Below, in pieces: positions 24,518 to 33,587 of a stretch of 64,000 bases of DNA. This stretch comes from DATARH01 sp050246595 (GTDB lineage: Bacteria > Pseudomonadota > Alphaproteobacteria > ATCC43930 > CGMCC-115725). The DNA lies in the NCBI GenBank assembly GCA_050246595.1, contig JBFWVT010000017.1, positions 11,001 to 75,000 on the forward strand, read 5' to 3'. The stretch's first letter is position 1. Each line of letters starts with the position of its first letter. The notes under the pieces are model-generated. The model was not told where the DNA came from. It saw nothing but the letters and a program-made list of their open reading frames with translations, and ran no database searches. The translations under genes and the position numbers were made by a program.

Positions 24518-26218
24518 TCAGGCTGCCTCGGCCGTTTCCGGCTGACGCTTCGCTGCGCTTTCCGCCGGTTCAAGCTCCGGCATGACCAGTGCGGGGTCGT
24601 GGTACGGGGTCGGATCGCGCTCGACCCTTTTGCGCAGCCGGTGCAGAAACCAGTAATAGGAAACCAGCTTGCCGTGCGTCTCGGCCACCTCCCGGACGCG
24701 GCGCGGGTAGAAGATCAGCGGGTTTTCGAGCGGGAGGCCGGAGCGGCGCTGGGTGCGGATTTTGCGCCGAAAGAAACCGCCTTGCAGCGGATGCACCTTT
24801 TCCTGCTTGAAGATGAAATAGAATTGCAGGACATGGTTCAACAGCCGCACCGGCTTCATTCCCGAAGCCTTGGCGCGCCGGAACATGCGCTCGATATGCT
24901 CCGGCGAGTAATAGAAGTCGAACGCCTTGCGATAGAGTTCCTGCCAGTCCGAATCGCTCATCACGGGGTGATGCGCGGTGACGTGCTCCAGATCGTATTT
25001 GTTCATGTCGGGGTCCATCCATACCCCGGTCTTGTAGTTTTTCTGGTGATCTTCGGAACCCGGCAATGGGGTCAGGATAAAGAATTCGAGGACATCGACC
25101 GGCAATTCGTCCTGCACGGTCTTGATGTCTCGGAAAATCCGCTCCGGCGTGTCGTTCGGGAAGCCGAGGATGTACCCGGCATAGGTGATGACCTTGTGCT
25201 TGCGCCATTCGAGAAACAACTGGCGGTATTCGTGCACCCGGTTCTGCTTTTTCTTGACCGACAGCAGGTTGTCCGGGTTGATGTTCTCCAGCCCGATATA
25301 GGCCCGGCTGCACCCGGCGCGTGCCGCCTTCTCGATAAAATTCGGGATGCGGTGGCACAGCGTATCGACCTGGATCAGGAAGTGCAATTTCAGCCCTTCC
25401 TTTTCGCGCATTTCTATCAGGCGGTCGAAGATCGCTTCCCAGTTGCGGTTGCGCGCGAAATTGTCGTCGGTGATAAAGAAGCGGTACACCCCCTGCGCGA
25501 TATTGGCGCGCACCAGACGCTCGACATCGTCGGCGTCGCGCCAGCGCGACTTTCTCCCTTGCACGTTGATGATCGTACAGAAACTGCACTGGAACGGGCA
25601 ACCGCGCCCGGCGTCGAACGCGCCCAGGGTTTCGTTGTAGCGCCTGACGATCTCGATCGGCAGAAACGGCGTGACCTGCTCCTGCAACCCCGGAAGATCG
25701 TTCATAAAATTGTAGATCGGCTGCAACGAGCCGGCGAGCGCGTCGGCGAATACACGATCGAGCCGTCCCTCGGCCTCGCCGGCGAACAGCGCAATCCCCA
25801 TATCGCGCGCCGCGGCGATGTCGGGCGGCAGTTCCGGCAGCATCGAGATGCAGCCGGAGACATGAAACCCGCCGATCGCGACCTGGATGCCGGCTTCACG
25901 GAACTGCGCGGCGATGTCCATGGCGCGCGGAAACTGGTTCGACTGCACGCCGACCAGACATACGAGACCGCCATCGGCCGAATTGATACGCCGGATGATG
26001 CGCTTGACCGGGATGACCGTGTGGCATTCGTCATAGGCATTGATCTCGATCGCGACATCCGCGCCGAGCACCCGCCGGGAAGCCGCGTCCTGCGCGATCG
26101 CGTAGAGGCAGGCCAGCGAGTTCGAGGGAATCCACGACCGGACCCACTGGATGACGTAACCGTCATCGTCGTAATGCGACGGCTTGATCAATTCGACGAC
26201 GAAGCGCCGTTCCCCCAT
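24518..26218 (-). CDS. B12-binding-type radical SAM protein
   Basis: A 566-residue enzyme. The N-terminal 200 residues look like a cobalamin-binding Rossmann-type domain (GLVCLVGVQSNQFPRAMDIA and QVAIGGFHVSG), but no D-x-H-x-x-G B12 ligand is obvious. The radical SAM core starts at Cys207-x3-Cys211-x2-Cys214 (GCPFQCSFC), which binds the 4Fe-4S cluster, followed by FFITDDNFARN, YIGLENINPDN and GYILGFPNDTPE as SAM-contact strands. A helical C-terminal extension is rich in basic residues. Substrate unknown. The ATG at 26218 has a GGGGG site; TTG at 26239 is less likely. Orphan gene, divergent from the molybdenum hydroxylase gene. Confidence 0.85.
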   Translation of the reverse strand: MGERRFVVELIKPSHYDDDGYVIQWVRSWIPSNSLACLYAIAQDAASRRVLGADVAIEINAYDECHTVIPVKRIIRRINSADGGLVCLVGVQSNQFPRAMDIAAQFREAGIQVAIGGFHVSGCISMLPELPPDIAAARDMGIALFAGEAEGRLDRVFADALAGSLQPIYNFMNDLPGLQEQVTPFLPIEIVRRYNETLGAFDAGRGCPFQCSFCTIINVQGRKSRWRDADDVERLVRANIAQGVYRFFITDDNFARNRNWEAIFDRLIEMREKEGLKLHFLIQVDTLCHRIPNFIEKAARAGCSRAYIGLENINPDNLLSVKKKQNRVHEYRQLFLEWRKHKVITYAGYILGFPNDTPERIFRDIKTVQDELPVDVLEFFILTPLPGSEDHQKNYKTGVWMDPDMNKYDLEHVTAHHPVMSDSDWQELYRKAFDFYYSPEHIERMFRRAKASGMKPVRLLNHVLQFYFIFKQEKVHPLQGGFFRRKIRTQRRSGLPLENPLIFYPRRVREVAETHGKLVSYYWFLHRLRKRVERDPTPYHDPALVMPELEPAESAAKRQPETAEAA

Positions 26219-26336
26219 CACAGCCCCCTGCGACCCCAATTAAACAAGTGTAGCGGCAGCCGCACGATACAGAAAGGCTTTCGTCCGACGCCGCGCCGGC
26301 CCCATTTTATTGCAGCATAATTGCGCGGAGCAGGGC

Positions 26337-28691
26337 ATGGACGGCAATCACATCGGACGCTCGCTGCGCCGTCTCGAAGATGTCAGGTTTCTGACCGGGC
26401 ACGGGCGCTATGTCGAGGATTCGTCCCCGTCGGGCCAGCTGCATGCGGTGGTCCTGCGCTCGCCGCACGGGCATGCGGCGATCGACCGGATCGATACGGC
26501 GGCGGCCCACGCGATGCCGGGGGTGCGCGGCGTCTTCGTCGCCGCCGATCTCGACAGGGACGGGATCGGGAACCTGCCCTGCATCGCGCAGGTTGCGACC
26601 GTCGCGCCGATGATCGTGCCGCCGCGCCCGGCGCTGGCGCGCGACCGGGTACGGCATGTCGGCGATCCGGTCGCCTTTGTGGTCGCCGATACAAGCGAAC
26701 AGGGGCGCGATGCCGCCGAGCGAATCGCGGTTTTGTACCGCCCGTTGCCCGCAATCGTCGATGCCGTGGCGGCACTCTCCCCCGATGCGCCGCTGTTATG
26801 GGACGAGGCGCAAGGCAATCTGTCCTATCGCTTCGAGCGCGGCGACAAAGCGGCTGTCGAGAAAGCCTTCGCCGCGGCGGCGCATACGGTCGAGATCGCG
26901 CTCATCAACAACCGGCTCGTCGTCGTGCCGATCGAGCCGCGCGCCGCGATCGGCAGACACGACGCCACCGCGGATTCGTTCGACTTGCTGCTGACCGGTC
27001 AAGGCGTCCACTCGATCCGCAACCAGTTGGCGAGCGCCGTGTTCCATATGCCGCCCGAGCGCATCGCGGTACACGCTCCCGATGTCGGCGGCGGGTTCGG
27101 GACCAAGAATTTTCTCTATCCCGAATGGGTGCTGGTGCTGTGGGCGGCGCGCCGTCTCGGTCGGCCGGTGCGCTGGGTCGCCGAGCGCGGCGAGGATTTT
27201 CTCACCTCTGCGCAGGGCCGCGACAACCATACGCGCGCCCGTCTCGCGCTCGACCGGGACGGGCGGTTTCTCGCGCTCGATGTCGAGACGGTCGCCAATC
27301 TCGGGGCCTATCTCTCGACCAACGGACCGGGCAGCTCGACAAATTCGCCTTCCACCGCGATGGGCGGAGTCTATGACATCCCTGCCGTGTTCATGGCGGT
27401 ATCGGGCGTGTTCACCAATACCGTGCCGATCGACGCCTATCGCGGCGCCGGCAAGCCCGAGGCCAATTACCTGACCGAACGGCTGGTCGACCTCGCGGCA
27501 CGGCGGCTCGGCATCGACCCGATCGAATTGCGCCGGCGCAATGTCATCAGCCGGTTTCCGTACCGCAGCGGTCTCGGCGTCACGATCGATTGCGGCCGTT
27601 TCGCGGCCAATCTCGACGATATCGCCAACCATGAAGCGGTCCGCGGCTTCGCCGAACGGCAGCGGAAGGCGGCATCGCGCGGCAGGCTGCGCGGTCTCGG
27701 GATCGCCTGTTTTCTCGAAACTTCGCGCGGCACTCCGGGCGAGCGCGCCGAGATCCGCTTCGCGCCGGACGGGCCTGTCGCGCTGGTCCTCGGCACGCAA
27801 TCAAACGGCCAGGGCCACGAGACGAGCTACAAGCAGATCGCTGCCGATCTGCTCGGGTTGCCGATCGACGCCTTCCGCTATGTCCAGGGCGATACGCGCG
27901 CGGTGAAAAGCGGCAACGGGCATGGCGGCGCCCGCTCGATGCATATGGGCGGCGCGGCGCTGCATCAGGCGGCGCAGATGGTCATCGCCAAGGGACGCGC
28001 AATCGCCGCGCACCTGCTGCAAGCCGACCCGGACGAGGTGGCGTTCGCCGAAGGCCGGTTTACGGTCGGCGGCGGCGAGCGCGGCATCGATCTGCTCGCT
28101 GTCGCCGCGGCATCGCGCGACCTGGCCAATCTGCCGGACGGCATGTCCCCCGGTCTCGACGCCGACGCCTATAACGATTCGGACCTGTTCACTTTTCCGA
28201 ACGGGTGTCATGCCGCCGAAATCGAGATCGACCCGGAGACCGGGGCCGTGACCCTGGAGCGCTATATCGCGATCGACGATTACGGCCGGCTGATCAACCC
28301 GATGCTGACCGCGGGACAGGTCCAGGGCGGGCTGGCGCAGGGGATCGGCCAGGCGATGCTCGAACATACGGTCTATGACGGCGAATCCGGGCAGCTGCTG
28401 AGCGGCTCGCTGATGGATTATGCGCTGCCGCGCGCCGACGATCTGCCGCCGCTGGAGGTCGCGCTCGCCGGAGTGCCGACCGAACGCAACCCGCTCGGCG
28501 TCAAGGGGTCGGGTCAGGCCGGGTGCATCGGGGCGCCGCAGACGATCATGCACGCGATCCTCGACGCGTTAGCCCCGCTCGGCATCGAGCATATCGACAT
28601 GCCGGCGACCCCGGAACGCATCTGGCGCGCGATCCGCGACAGCCGAAAGACGCCGGCCGGCGGCATCGATAAGCCAAGGCCGATGAGTTAG
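26337..28691 (+). CDS. Xanthine dehydrogenase-family molybdopterin subunit
   Basis: A 784-residue large subunit of the molybdenum hydroxylase (CoxL/XdhB-like) family. It has the N-terminal a/b hammerhead domain (IGRSLRRLEDVRFLTGHGRY), the molybdopterin-binding DVGGGFGTKNFLYPE, the conserved AYRGAGKPEANY, and the C-terminal GVKGSGQAGCIGAP. In the last motif Gln727 stands where most members have the catalytic Glu of KGxGExG. The partner FAD and 2Fe-2S subunits are not in the window, so the complex must be assembled from genes elsewhere or be atypical. The ATG at 26337 has GGAG upstream. Substrate unknown. Confidence 0.85.
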   Translation: MDGNHIGRSLRRLEDVRFLTGHGRYVEDSSPSGQLHAVVLRSPHGHAAIDRIDTAAAHAMPGVRGVFVAADLDRDGIGNLPCIAQVATVAPMIVPPRPALARDRVRHVGDPVAFVVADTSEQGRDAAERIAVLYRPLPAIVDAVAALSPDAPLLWDEAQGNLSYRFERGDKAAVEKAFAAAAHTVEIALINNRLVVVPIEPRAAIGRHDATADSFDLLLTGQGVHSIRNQLASAVFHMPPERIAVHAPDVGGGFGTKNFLYPEWVLVLWAARRLGRPVRWVAERGEDFLTSAQGRDNHTRARLALDRDGRFLALDVETVANLGAYLSTNGPGSSTNSPSTAMGGVYDIPAVFMAVSGVFTNTVPIDAYRGAGKPEANYLTERLVDLAARRLGIDPIELRRRNVISRFPYRSGLGVTIDCGRFAANLDDIANHEAVRGFAERQRKAASRGRLRGLGIACFLETSRGTPGERAEIRFAPDGPVALVLGTQSNGQGHETSYKQIAADLLGLPIDAFRYVQGDTRAVKSGNGHGGARSMHMGGAALHQAAQMVIAKGRAIAAHLLQADPDEVAFAEGRFTVGGGERGIDLLAVAAASRDLANLPDGMSPGLDADAYNDSDLFTFPNGCHAAEIEIDPETGAVTLERYIAIDDYGRLINPMLTAGQVQGGLAQGIGQAMLEHTVYDGESGQLLSGSLMDYALPRADDLPPLEVALAGVPTERNPLGVKGSGQAGCIGAPQTIMHAILDALAPLGIEHIDMPATPERIWRAIRDSRKTPAGGIDKPRPMS

Positions 28692-28724
28692 CGCAGATTT
28701 CGATAAATCTGATAGAGAATCATT

Positions 28725-28750
28725 GCAGTCCCGGCTTTCGCCGGGACTGC
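28725..28750. terminator. Perfect 11-bp hairpin between convergent genes
   Basis: GCAGTCCCGGC and GCCGGGACTGC close a TTTC loop. It lies between the ends of the molybdenum hydroxylase gene and the Fe-S protein gene and could terminate both. Its CCCGGCTTTCGCCGGGA core is also a common alphaproteobacterial palindrome, so it may be a repeat used as a terminator. Confidence 0.6.
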
Positions 28751-28806
28751 GGATATGTATCGATTTCGGTGGAGTTCGCCCGGCTCCGCTTTTTTGCGGA
28801 ACCCGC

Positions 28807-30108
28807 TCAGCCACCTGCCTTGCCGAATTCGGCGAGCAGCGCATCGCGCACCGTGTCAAGATCGAGCCGGTGCGCCTCGATCATCGGCGCGGTCTCGACG
28901 ATGATCTGGTCGATATCGCCGATCAGCTTGAGCTGCTTGTAGGAATCCTCGCTGTCGAGACCCAGACCCTCGCCGAGCAACTCCATGAAATTGACGATCT
29001 CGAAACTGCGGCCCTCGCCGGCGTCGCAAATCTCGCGGTGACAGGCGTGATAGATCGTCGCGAGGGTCGTCACCCCGGCATCGGCAACCGCGGCCAGTTC
29101 GCGTTGCACCAGCTCGCGCTTGTATTTCGGCAATTGCGCGAGGCTGTTGGCCTGGGTGCCGACCCGCGGCACGTCGATCTCGACCAGTTCGGCGCCGGGG
29201 ATGATCGAGATCAGCTTTTTGACCGCGGCGACGACCTCGGGAAATACCGGCCGCTCGTGCAGCGCGATCCGCTTCTCGACGCGGTGTTTCATCAGCGCCG
29301 CGAGACGGTCGGCATGGGCGGCGAGAAAGGTCAAAAACGGGTTCAGATCGAACGGCTTGTTGCCAAACTGCAACTCGTAGTTCGGCAATGACACCTCGCC
29401 GATCGAGATCTGGCACGACGGGCACCAGGACAGCACGGTCGAGGCTCCGGAAGAGGCCAGCCCGTCGATCGTCGCGTAGGCGACCTTGTTGTTCGCGACA
29501 AAATCGCCGGCGCGGTACTGGTACACGCCGCAGCATTGCCCGACCCCGCCCATGACCTCGTAATCGACCCCGAGCAGGTCGAAGATGTCGAGACAGAGAA
29601 GCGCGATATGCGGCGTCTTGAGGACGTTGCAGCCGGTATAGAAGACCACGTCGGGCGGGGAGGTGCGTCTCTCGTGCGGCGGCTGAAAGCGGGCCAGCGT
29701 CTCGGGCGGGATCTGCAACCGCGACAATACCCGCACGCCGCGGCTCATCGTCCGGAACCCGCCGCCCCAGCGCCCGGCAAGCGGTCCGCTGCCGGTATTG
29801 AGACGGGCATAGCCGCGCGCCAACTGCACCATGAAGCGAGGGTTGATGCCGTATTTGCAGGCCGGGATGCAGTAGCCGCTGCCGCTGCACGCCTCGCCCC
29901 AGCGTATCGCCGCCTCGTTGCCCGCGCCGCCGGTGATCAGATCGACAATGCCGCCGGCGGTGGCCGAGGGGTCGGCGTCGCCGATACCGGCCGGGCCGGT
30001 CATCGGGCAGGCGCGAAAACAGTCGCCGCACCTGACACAGGCATCGGCAATCGCGGCGCCGCGCGCCCGGAACGTGTCGGCCAGAACGACCGTGTCGGCA
30101 TGGTCCAT
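28807..30108 (-). CDS. Fe-S oxidoreductase with CCG domains (HdrD/GlpC-like)
   Basis: A 433-residue cytoplasmic electron-transfer protein. The N-terminus holds a 4Fe-4S site CVRCGDCFRACPM, and a second cluster-like region CSGSGYCIPACKYG in which spacing is altered. Two cysteine-rich CCG-type domains follow: GVGQCCGVYQY with SWCPSC, and HACHREICD where the expected CCG is not seen. Such proteins move electrons between a dehydrogenase and quinone or a disulfide. The ATG at 30108 has GAGGTG six bases upstream. It is convergent with the molybdenum hydroxylase gene and has no flavoprotein partner nearby. Confidence 0.75.
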   Translation of the reverse strand: MDHADTVVLADTFRARGAAIADACVRCGDCFRACPMTGPAGIGDADPSATAGGIVDLITGGAGNEAAIRWGEACSGSGYCIPACKYGINPRFMVQLARGYARLNTGSGPLAGRWGGGFRTMSRGVRVLSRLQIPPETLARFQPPHERRTSPPDVVFYTGCNVLKTPHIALLCLDIFDLLGVDYEVMGGVGQCCGVYQYRAGDFVANNKVAYATIDGLASSGASTVLSWCPSCQISIGEVSLPNYELQFGNKPFDLNPFLTFLAAHADRLAALMKHRVEKRIALHERPVFPEVVAAVKKLISIIPGAELVEIDVPRVGTQANSLAQLPKYKRELVQRELAAVADAGVTTLATIYHACHREICDAGEGRSFEIVNFMELLGEGLGLDSEDSYKQLKLIGDIDQIIVETAPMIEAHRLDLDTVRDALLAEFGKAGG

Positions 30109-30465
30109 CCGGTACACCTCTCGGCCCCAGGGTTCGGGTCAGGGAGGGTTCGGGTCGGCGACAGCGCCCGCATCCCGAACCAGGTCGGTATGGCTTATCA
30201 CAGCTTGTCACGATTTGGGCAGCACGCCGGCGGCGTGCAAGTCAAACGGCAGGTCCGGTTCCCGATTCGCCCGAACCGTCAGGAACCTGTTTGAGGTATC
30301 GCTATCTATGCATCCCCGCATGTCAGAATTGCATTTTAGCATGGGATGGCGGCGTGTTACAGATTGTTAGCGTTTCGTCATCAGTGAGACATGGGGCGCG
30401 ATCCGGACGGGATCTCCGGCCTCGAATGTGACAGGAAAGTTCCGAGTCCTCAGGAGTGTTAAGAA
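30109..30465. other. Divergent spacer, Fe-S gene and NepR-like gene
   Basis: About 357 bp without a supported gene. It contains a small GGTTCGGGTC duplication (30132-30155), a palindrome ACGCCGGCGGCGT near 30223, and an AT-richer stretch around 30300-30370 that could carry a promoter for the plus-strand small gene. A minus-strand frame over 30367-30470 encodes a peptide ending HVSLMTKR but has no credible start. Confidence 0.5.
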
Positions 30466-30663
30466 ATGTACTCCGCCGCCCAGCGCCGCCGCCCCCTCAG
30501 AGGTCAGTCCGTCGCACGTCATCCGGTCCGGTGCTCGACCGAGCGTGAGCTTCGCGATTTCCTCACCGGCAAGACCGACGGCGAAGACCTGCTGCATAGG
30601 CTGTACGACCATGTCCTCGACGAGCCGGTTCCGGAGCGGTTGACCGCGCTGCTGAAGCGCTGA
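30466..30663 (+). CDS. Small NepR-like protein
   Basis: A 65-residue protein whose last 30 residues (LLHRLYDHVLDEPVPERLTA) resemble the core of NepR, the anti-sigma factor of the alphaproteobacterial general stress response (LYDxVxxEPVPxRF). The basic N-terminal half has no match. The ATG at 30466 has an AGGAG site 11 bases upstream. No ecfG or phyR is nearby, so it is either an orphan NepR homologue or another small anti-sigma-like protein. Confidence 0.45.
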   Translation: MYSAAQRRRPLRGQSVARHPVRCSTERELRDFLTGKTDGEDLLHRLYDHVLDEPVPERLTALLKR

Positions 30664-30712
30664 CGAAGGGTTGCGCGCCTGTCGGTTTGAGCGGTGAGTG
30701 TTGGAATTCGCC

Positions 30713-31294
30713 ATGCTCGCGCTCGCAAAACCCGTCCTTTCCCGCATGACCGTGGCCGAGTTTCTCGACTGGCCCGGCGACGGCAGCTTCCGGCGCTTCG
30801 AACTGGTCGATGGCGAGCCGCGCGCCCAGGACCCGGCGAGCGCCACGCACGGGATCATGCAGGCTGCGATAGGGCGGTTGCTGGGGAATCATCTTGTCGG
30901 GACCCGCTGCAAGGTGGTCATGGCGCCGGGCATCATCCCGCGGGTCAGAGCGTCGATGAATCTTCGCATACCGGACATCGCGGTCAACTGCCTGCCGGAC
31001 GAACGCGGTCAGCGCGCGCTCCCGGACCCGATCCTGATCGTCGAGATCCTGTCGCCGAGCAACGAGCGGGAGACGCGCGAAAACGTCTGGGCCTATGCCA
31101 CGATCCCCTCGCTGCGCGAGATCGTGCTGGTGCGCTCGACCGAGATCGCGGCCGAGCTGCTGCGCCGCCAGGAAGACGGCAGCTGGCCGGAGCAGCCCCG
31201 ATTGCTGGCGGCGGATGACGCGATCGAACTCGGCAGTATCGGTTTCACCTCGCCGCTTGCCGCCTTCTACAAAGACACGCACCTGAACCCGTAA
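30713..31294 (+). CDS. Uma2-family endonuclease-like protein
   Basis: A 193-residue DUF820/Uma2 protein with a PD-(D/E)XK-type nuclease fold. Visible signatures are MTVAEFLDWP, the RFELVDGEP strand, RIPDIAVNC with the active-site Asp, and ILIVEILSPSN with the Glu. Members are abundant in cyanobacteria and scattered in other phyla with no settled role. The ATG at 30713 was preferred to the GTG at 30698. Convergent with the fusion gene, 76 bp apart. Confidence 0.8.
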   Translation: MLALAKPVLSRMTVAEFLDWPGDGSFRRFELVDGEPRAQDPASATHGIMQAAIGRLLGNHLVGTRCKVVMAPGIIPRVRASMNLRIPDIAVNCLPDERGQRALPDPILIVEILSPSNERETRENVWAYATIPSLREIVLVRSTEIAAELLRRQEDGSWPEQPRLLAADDAIELGSIGFTSPLAAFYKDTHLNP

Positions 31295-31370
31295 GCGGCG
31301 CCGCGGCGGACGTTGTTAGCCTCTCGCGGATGTTTGCGCGCCTGACGCGCCTGAAAAGCGTTTCCCGGTC

Positions 31371-33470
31371 TTACCCCCGAGGCTGGCTCGCGACGTTTGG
31401 AGCGGCAGCCGCGGCGGACAGCTCGGCTTCGAGAACGCGCCGGATTTCGGGATGCATCGTAAAGAACTGGCGCCCGTCCTCGGGAAGCTGCGGATGGCGC
31501 GGCGGCAATTCTCCGGTCGCGGCGACATAGCGCACGACTTCGCCCAGCAGCTCGATTTGTGCGTCATCGACCAGGGTCCGGAGGGTCGCGATGCTGGCCG
31601 CGCGGCCGGTCTCCACCGGACGAACCGCGATGATGTCTCCGGTATCGATGCCTTTATCGATGACATGGACCGAGCAGCCGATCGGATCGCCATTGAAAGC
31701 GGCCCATTCGGTCACGTTCATCCCACGGTAGAAAGGCAGGATGCCCATATGGGCATTTATCATGCCGAGACGCGACACCGCCAATAGTGGAGGGCGGATG
31801 ATCCCGGCCCCCGCGTGGACCAGCAGGTCCGGCTGTAGTGCTGTTACGGCTTCGAGCGCGGCCGGCGCGGTCAGCGACTCCAGTTCCAGGGTCGGGATCC
31901 CCAGACCGGCGCAGTATTCGACAATGGATTCGGGTGGACCCCCGGCGGCGGCGGGCGACCCCGCGTCATCGGGGCGGCGGGTCCGCCGTCTCAGGACACC
32001 GGGGAGAGGCAGCCGCCGCGTTATTCCGCCGATGCCTTCCCGTTGCAGGATCTGCGCGAAACGGGTGCCGACCGGCACTGCCGGCGGACGCTCGACGACG
32101 ACCGCCGCCGGCGCGAAATCCCAGCGTCGCCACGCATCGAGCAGCCGCATTGCCTTGGTCGAGCCGGCCCCGGTGACCAGCACGATCCGCTGCGGTCGCG
32201 ACACCGGAGACGAGGGGATGGCGGGCAGAAGCTGCGGCACCTGCCGAGGAACCGCGACCCCCCGCCGTGGCCGGTTGGGCAGGTTCGCCAAGACTTTCTG
32301 TTTGGCAAGCAAGGCATCGATAAAGTATTTCGCGGCCCAGTTGGGAAGGGCGTTGCTGATATACTCGCCCCATACCGGAAAGGACCCCGGTATGCCGCCG
32401 CGAATGCCGGGGTTTGGGTTGTCGAGATCCTGCGCTCGCTTGACCTCGTCGATCGCCTTGAGCGCCGCGTTCAGCAGGGCGGTGTCGCCGGTCCGGTCAT
32501 AAAGGCGCAGCCAGATCAACGCCATCTGGCAATTCCCGGTAAGGCACACCGCCTTGTTTCGCGCCCGCCATTGCGAATCGAGAAAGCCCGGCAACGATCC
32601 GAGAAGCTCCATTCGGCGCGCCACCCGGCGTGCGGCGCGCAGGGCTGCCTCGATACCCTCGTCCCGCCCGAGGATCTCCGCGGTGAACAGGACCCCCCAA
32701 ATCGTGTAGGCGATAGTATGGGTTACCGCTATGCCGGCGGCGTGATTTGCGGCCGAGAAACCCGCCCGCCGAAACCATCCCGTTTCGGGGTCGCAGTCGC
32801 CGAGCACCCAGTCCAGATGCCGGGATGCGGCGTTCAGGTATCTGGGATCGCCGGTATGGGCGCCGAGTTCGGCCACCCAGCACGAAAGATGCGCCGAGTA
32901 GTCGGTTGGGATCTCGTTGTAGAAGTGCCTGGTCCAGCTGCCGTCGGGCTCCTGTACCGACAGCAGCCAGTCCGCGCCGCGCCGCGCCGCATCGAGCGAA
33001 GGCATATCGCCGGTGGCGCGGTGCCACACCAGCAAACCGTGCATGATCTGGGCCGTATTGAAGGGCGACGGCTCCGTCCTGTTTTCGGCGATTTCCAGAC
33101 CCGGGAAGGCTCCGGAGGCAAGCTGCACCGACAGCAGAAAATTGACCGCGCGTCGCGCGCGATCGCTGAACTGTCCGTCGCCGAGGACATTGGCAAGCGC
33201 CAGCAGCGTGGGGATCGTGTATCCGGTCGTTTCCGGGTAGGAGGAGGTCCAACCCCGATCCAGGCGATACCGGCCTGAAATACCGCCATCCGGTTGACTG
33301 TCCTGCGCCGCCGCAAGCCACGCGGCGGCGGCTTTCATATGGTCGAAATCACTTTGCTGCGGGGTGGGGGCGCCCAGCGCGCTGCGCCACAGGAGGCGCC
33401 CGTGACCGCGTTGCCAGGGACGGTCGTCACGAATCGTAACAAGGGCATGTTTTAAATCATATCCTCTCAT
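31371..33470 (-). CDS. Alpha/alpha-toroid domain fused to formyltransferase
   Basis: A 699-residue two-domain protein. Residues about 40-390 are helical repeats of the squalene-cyclase/prenyltransferase or six-hairpin-glycosidase kind, with PDGGISGRYRLDRGW, ETTGYTIPTLLALA, FLLSVQLASGAFPG and WLLSVQEPDGSW. After a Pro/Arg linker (about 395-435) comes a formyltransferase domain with the complete triad: Asn572 and His574 in GMINAHMGILPFYRG and Asp609 in GIDTGDII, spaced as in methionyl-tRNA and sugar N-formyltransferases. The best guess is an enzyme modifying an amino sugar of a surface polysaccharide, but no polysaccharide genes are near. ATG at 33470 has a weak ribosome-binding site. Confidence 0.7.
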   Translation of the reverse strand: MRGYDLKHALVTIRDDRPWQRGHGRLLWRSALGAPTPQQSDFDHMKAAAAWLAAAQDSQPDGGISGRYRLDRGWTSSYPETTGYTIPTLLALANVLGDGQFSDRARRAVNFLLSVQLASGAFPGLEIAENRTEPSPFNTAQIMHGLLVWHRATGDMPSLDAARRGADWLLSVQEPDGSWTRHFYNEIPTDYSAHLSCWVAELGAHTGDPRYLNAASRHLDWVLGDCDPETGWFRRAGFSAANHAAGIAVTHTIAYTIWGVLFTAEILGRDEGIEAALRAARRVARRMELLGSLPGFLDSQWRARNKAVCLTGNCQMALIWLRLYDRTGDTALLNAALKAIDEVKRAQDLDNPNPGIRGGIPGSFPVWGEYISNALPNWAAKYFIDALLAKQKVLANLPNRPRRGVAVPRQVPQLLPAIPSSPVSRPQRIVLVTGAGSTKAMRLLDAWRRWDFAPAAVVVERPPAVPVGTRFAQILQREGIGGITRRLPLPGVLRRRTRRPDDAGSPAAAGGPPESIVEYCAGLGIPTLELESLTAPAALEAVTALQPDLLVHAGAGIIRPPLLAVSRLGMINAHMGILPFYRGMNVTEWAAFNGDPIGCSVHVIDKGIDTGDIIAVRPVETGRAASIATLRTLVDDAQIELLGEVVRYVAATGELPPRHPQLPEDGRQFFTMHPEIRRVLEAELSAAAAAPNVASQPRG

Positions 33471-33534
33471 CGGGCGGTGCTTTTAAGCCGGTGATGCGTC
33501 GATACGCGGTGCCGGACAGGCTCTGCGGTAACAG

Positions 33535-33567
33535 GATAGTGCCTCGGTTTGAATTGTAACTTGGCCC
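33535..33567. repeat. Solo MITE-end sequence after dxs
   Basis: GATAGTGCCTCGGTTTGAAT followed by TGTAACTTGGCC resembles the terminal repeats of the element at 55267-55452 and the solo end at 55489-55512. It lies 20 bp past the dxs stop. No matching opposite end is found nearby. Confidence 0.5.
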
Positions 33568-33587
33568 ACCCTTACGGATTGCGGCTG

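Noticed and set aside
30367..30470. Possible small minus-strand gene ending HVSLMTKR
   Set aside because: No ribosome-binding site or start, and it overlaps the start of the NepR-like gene.
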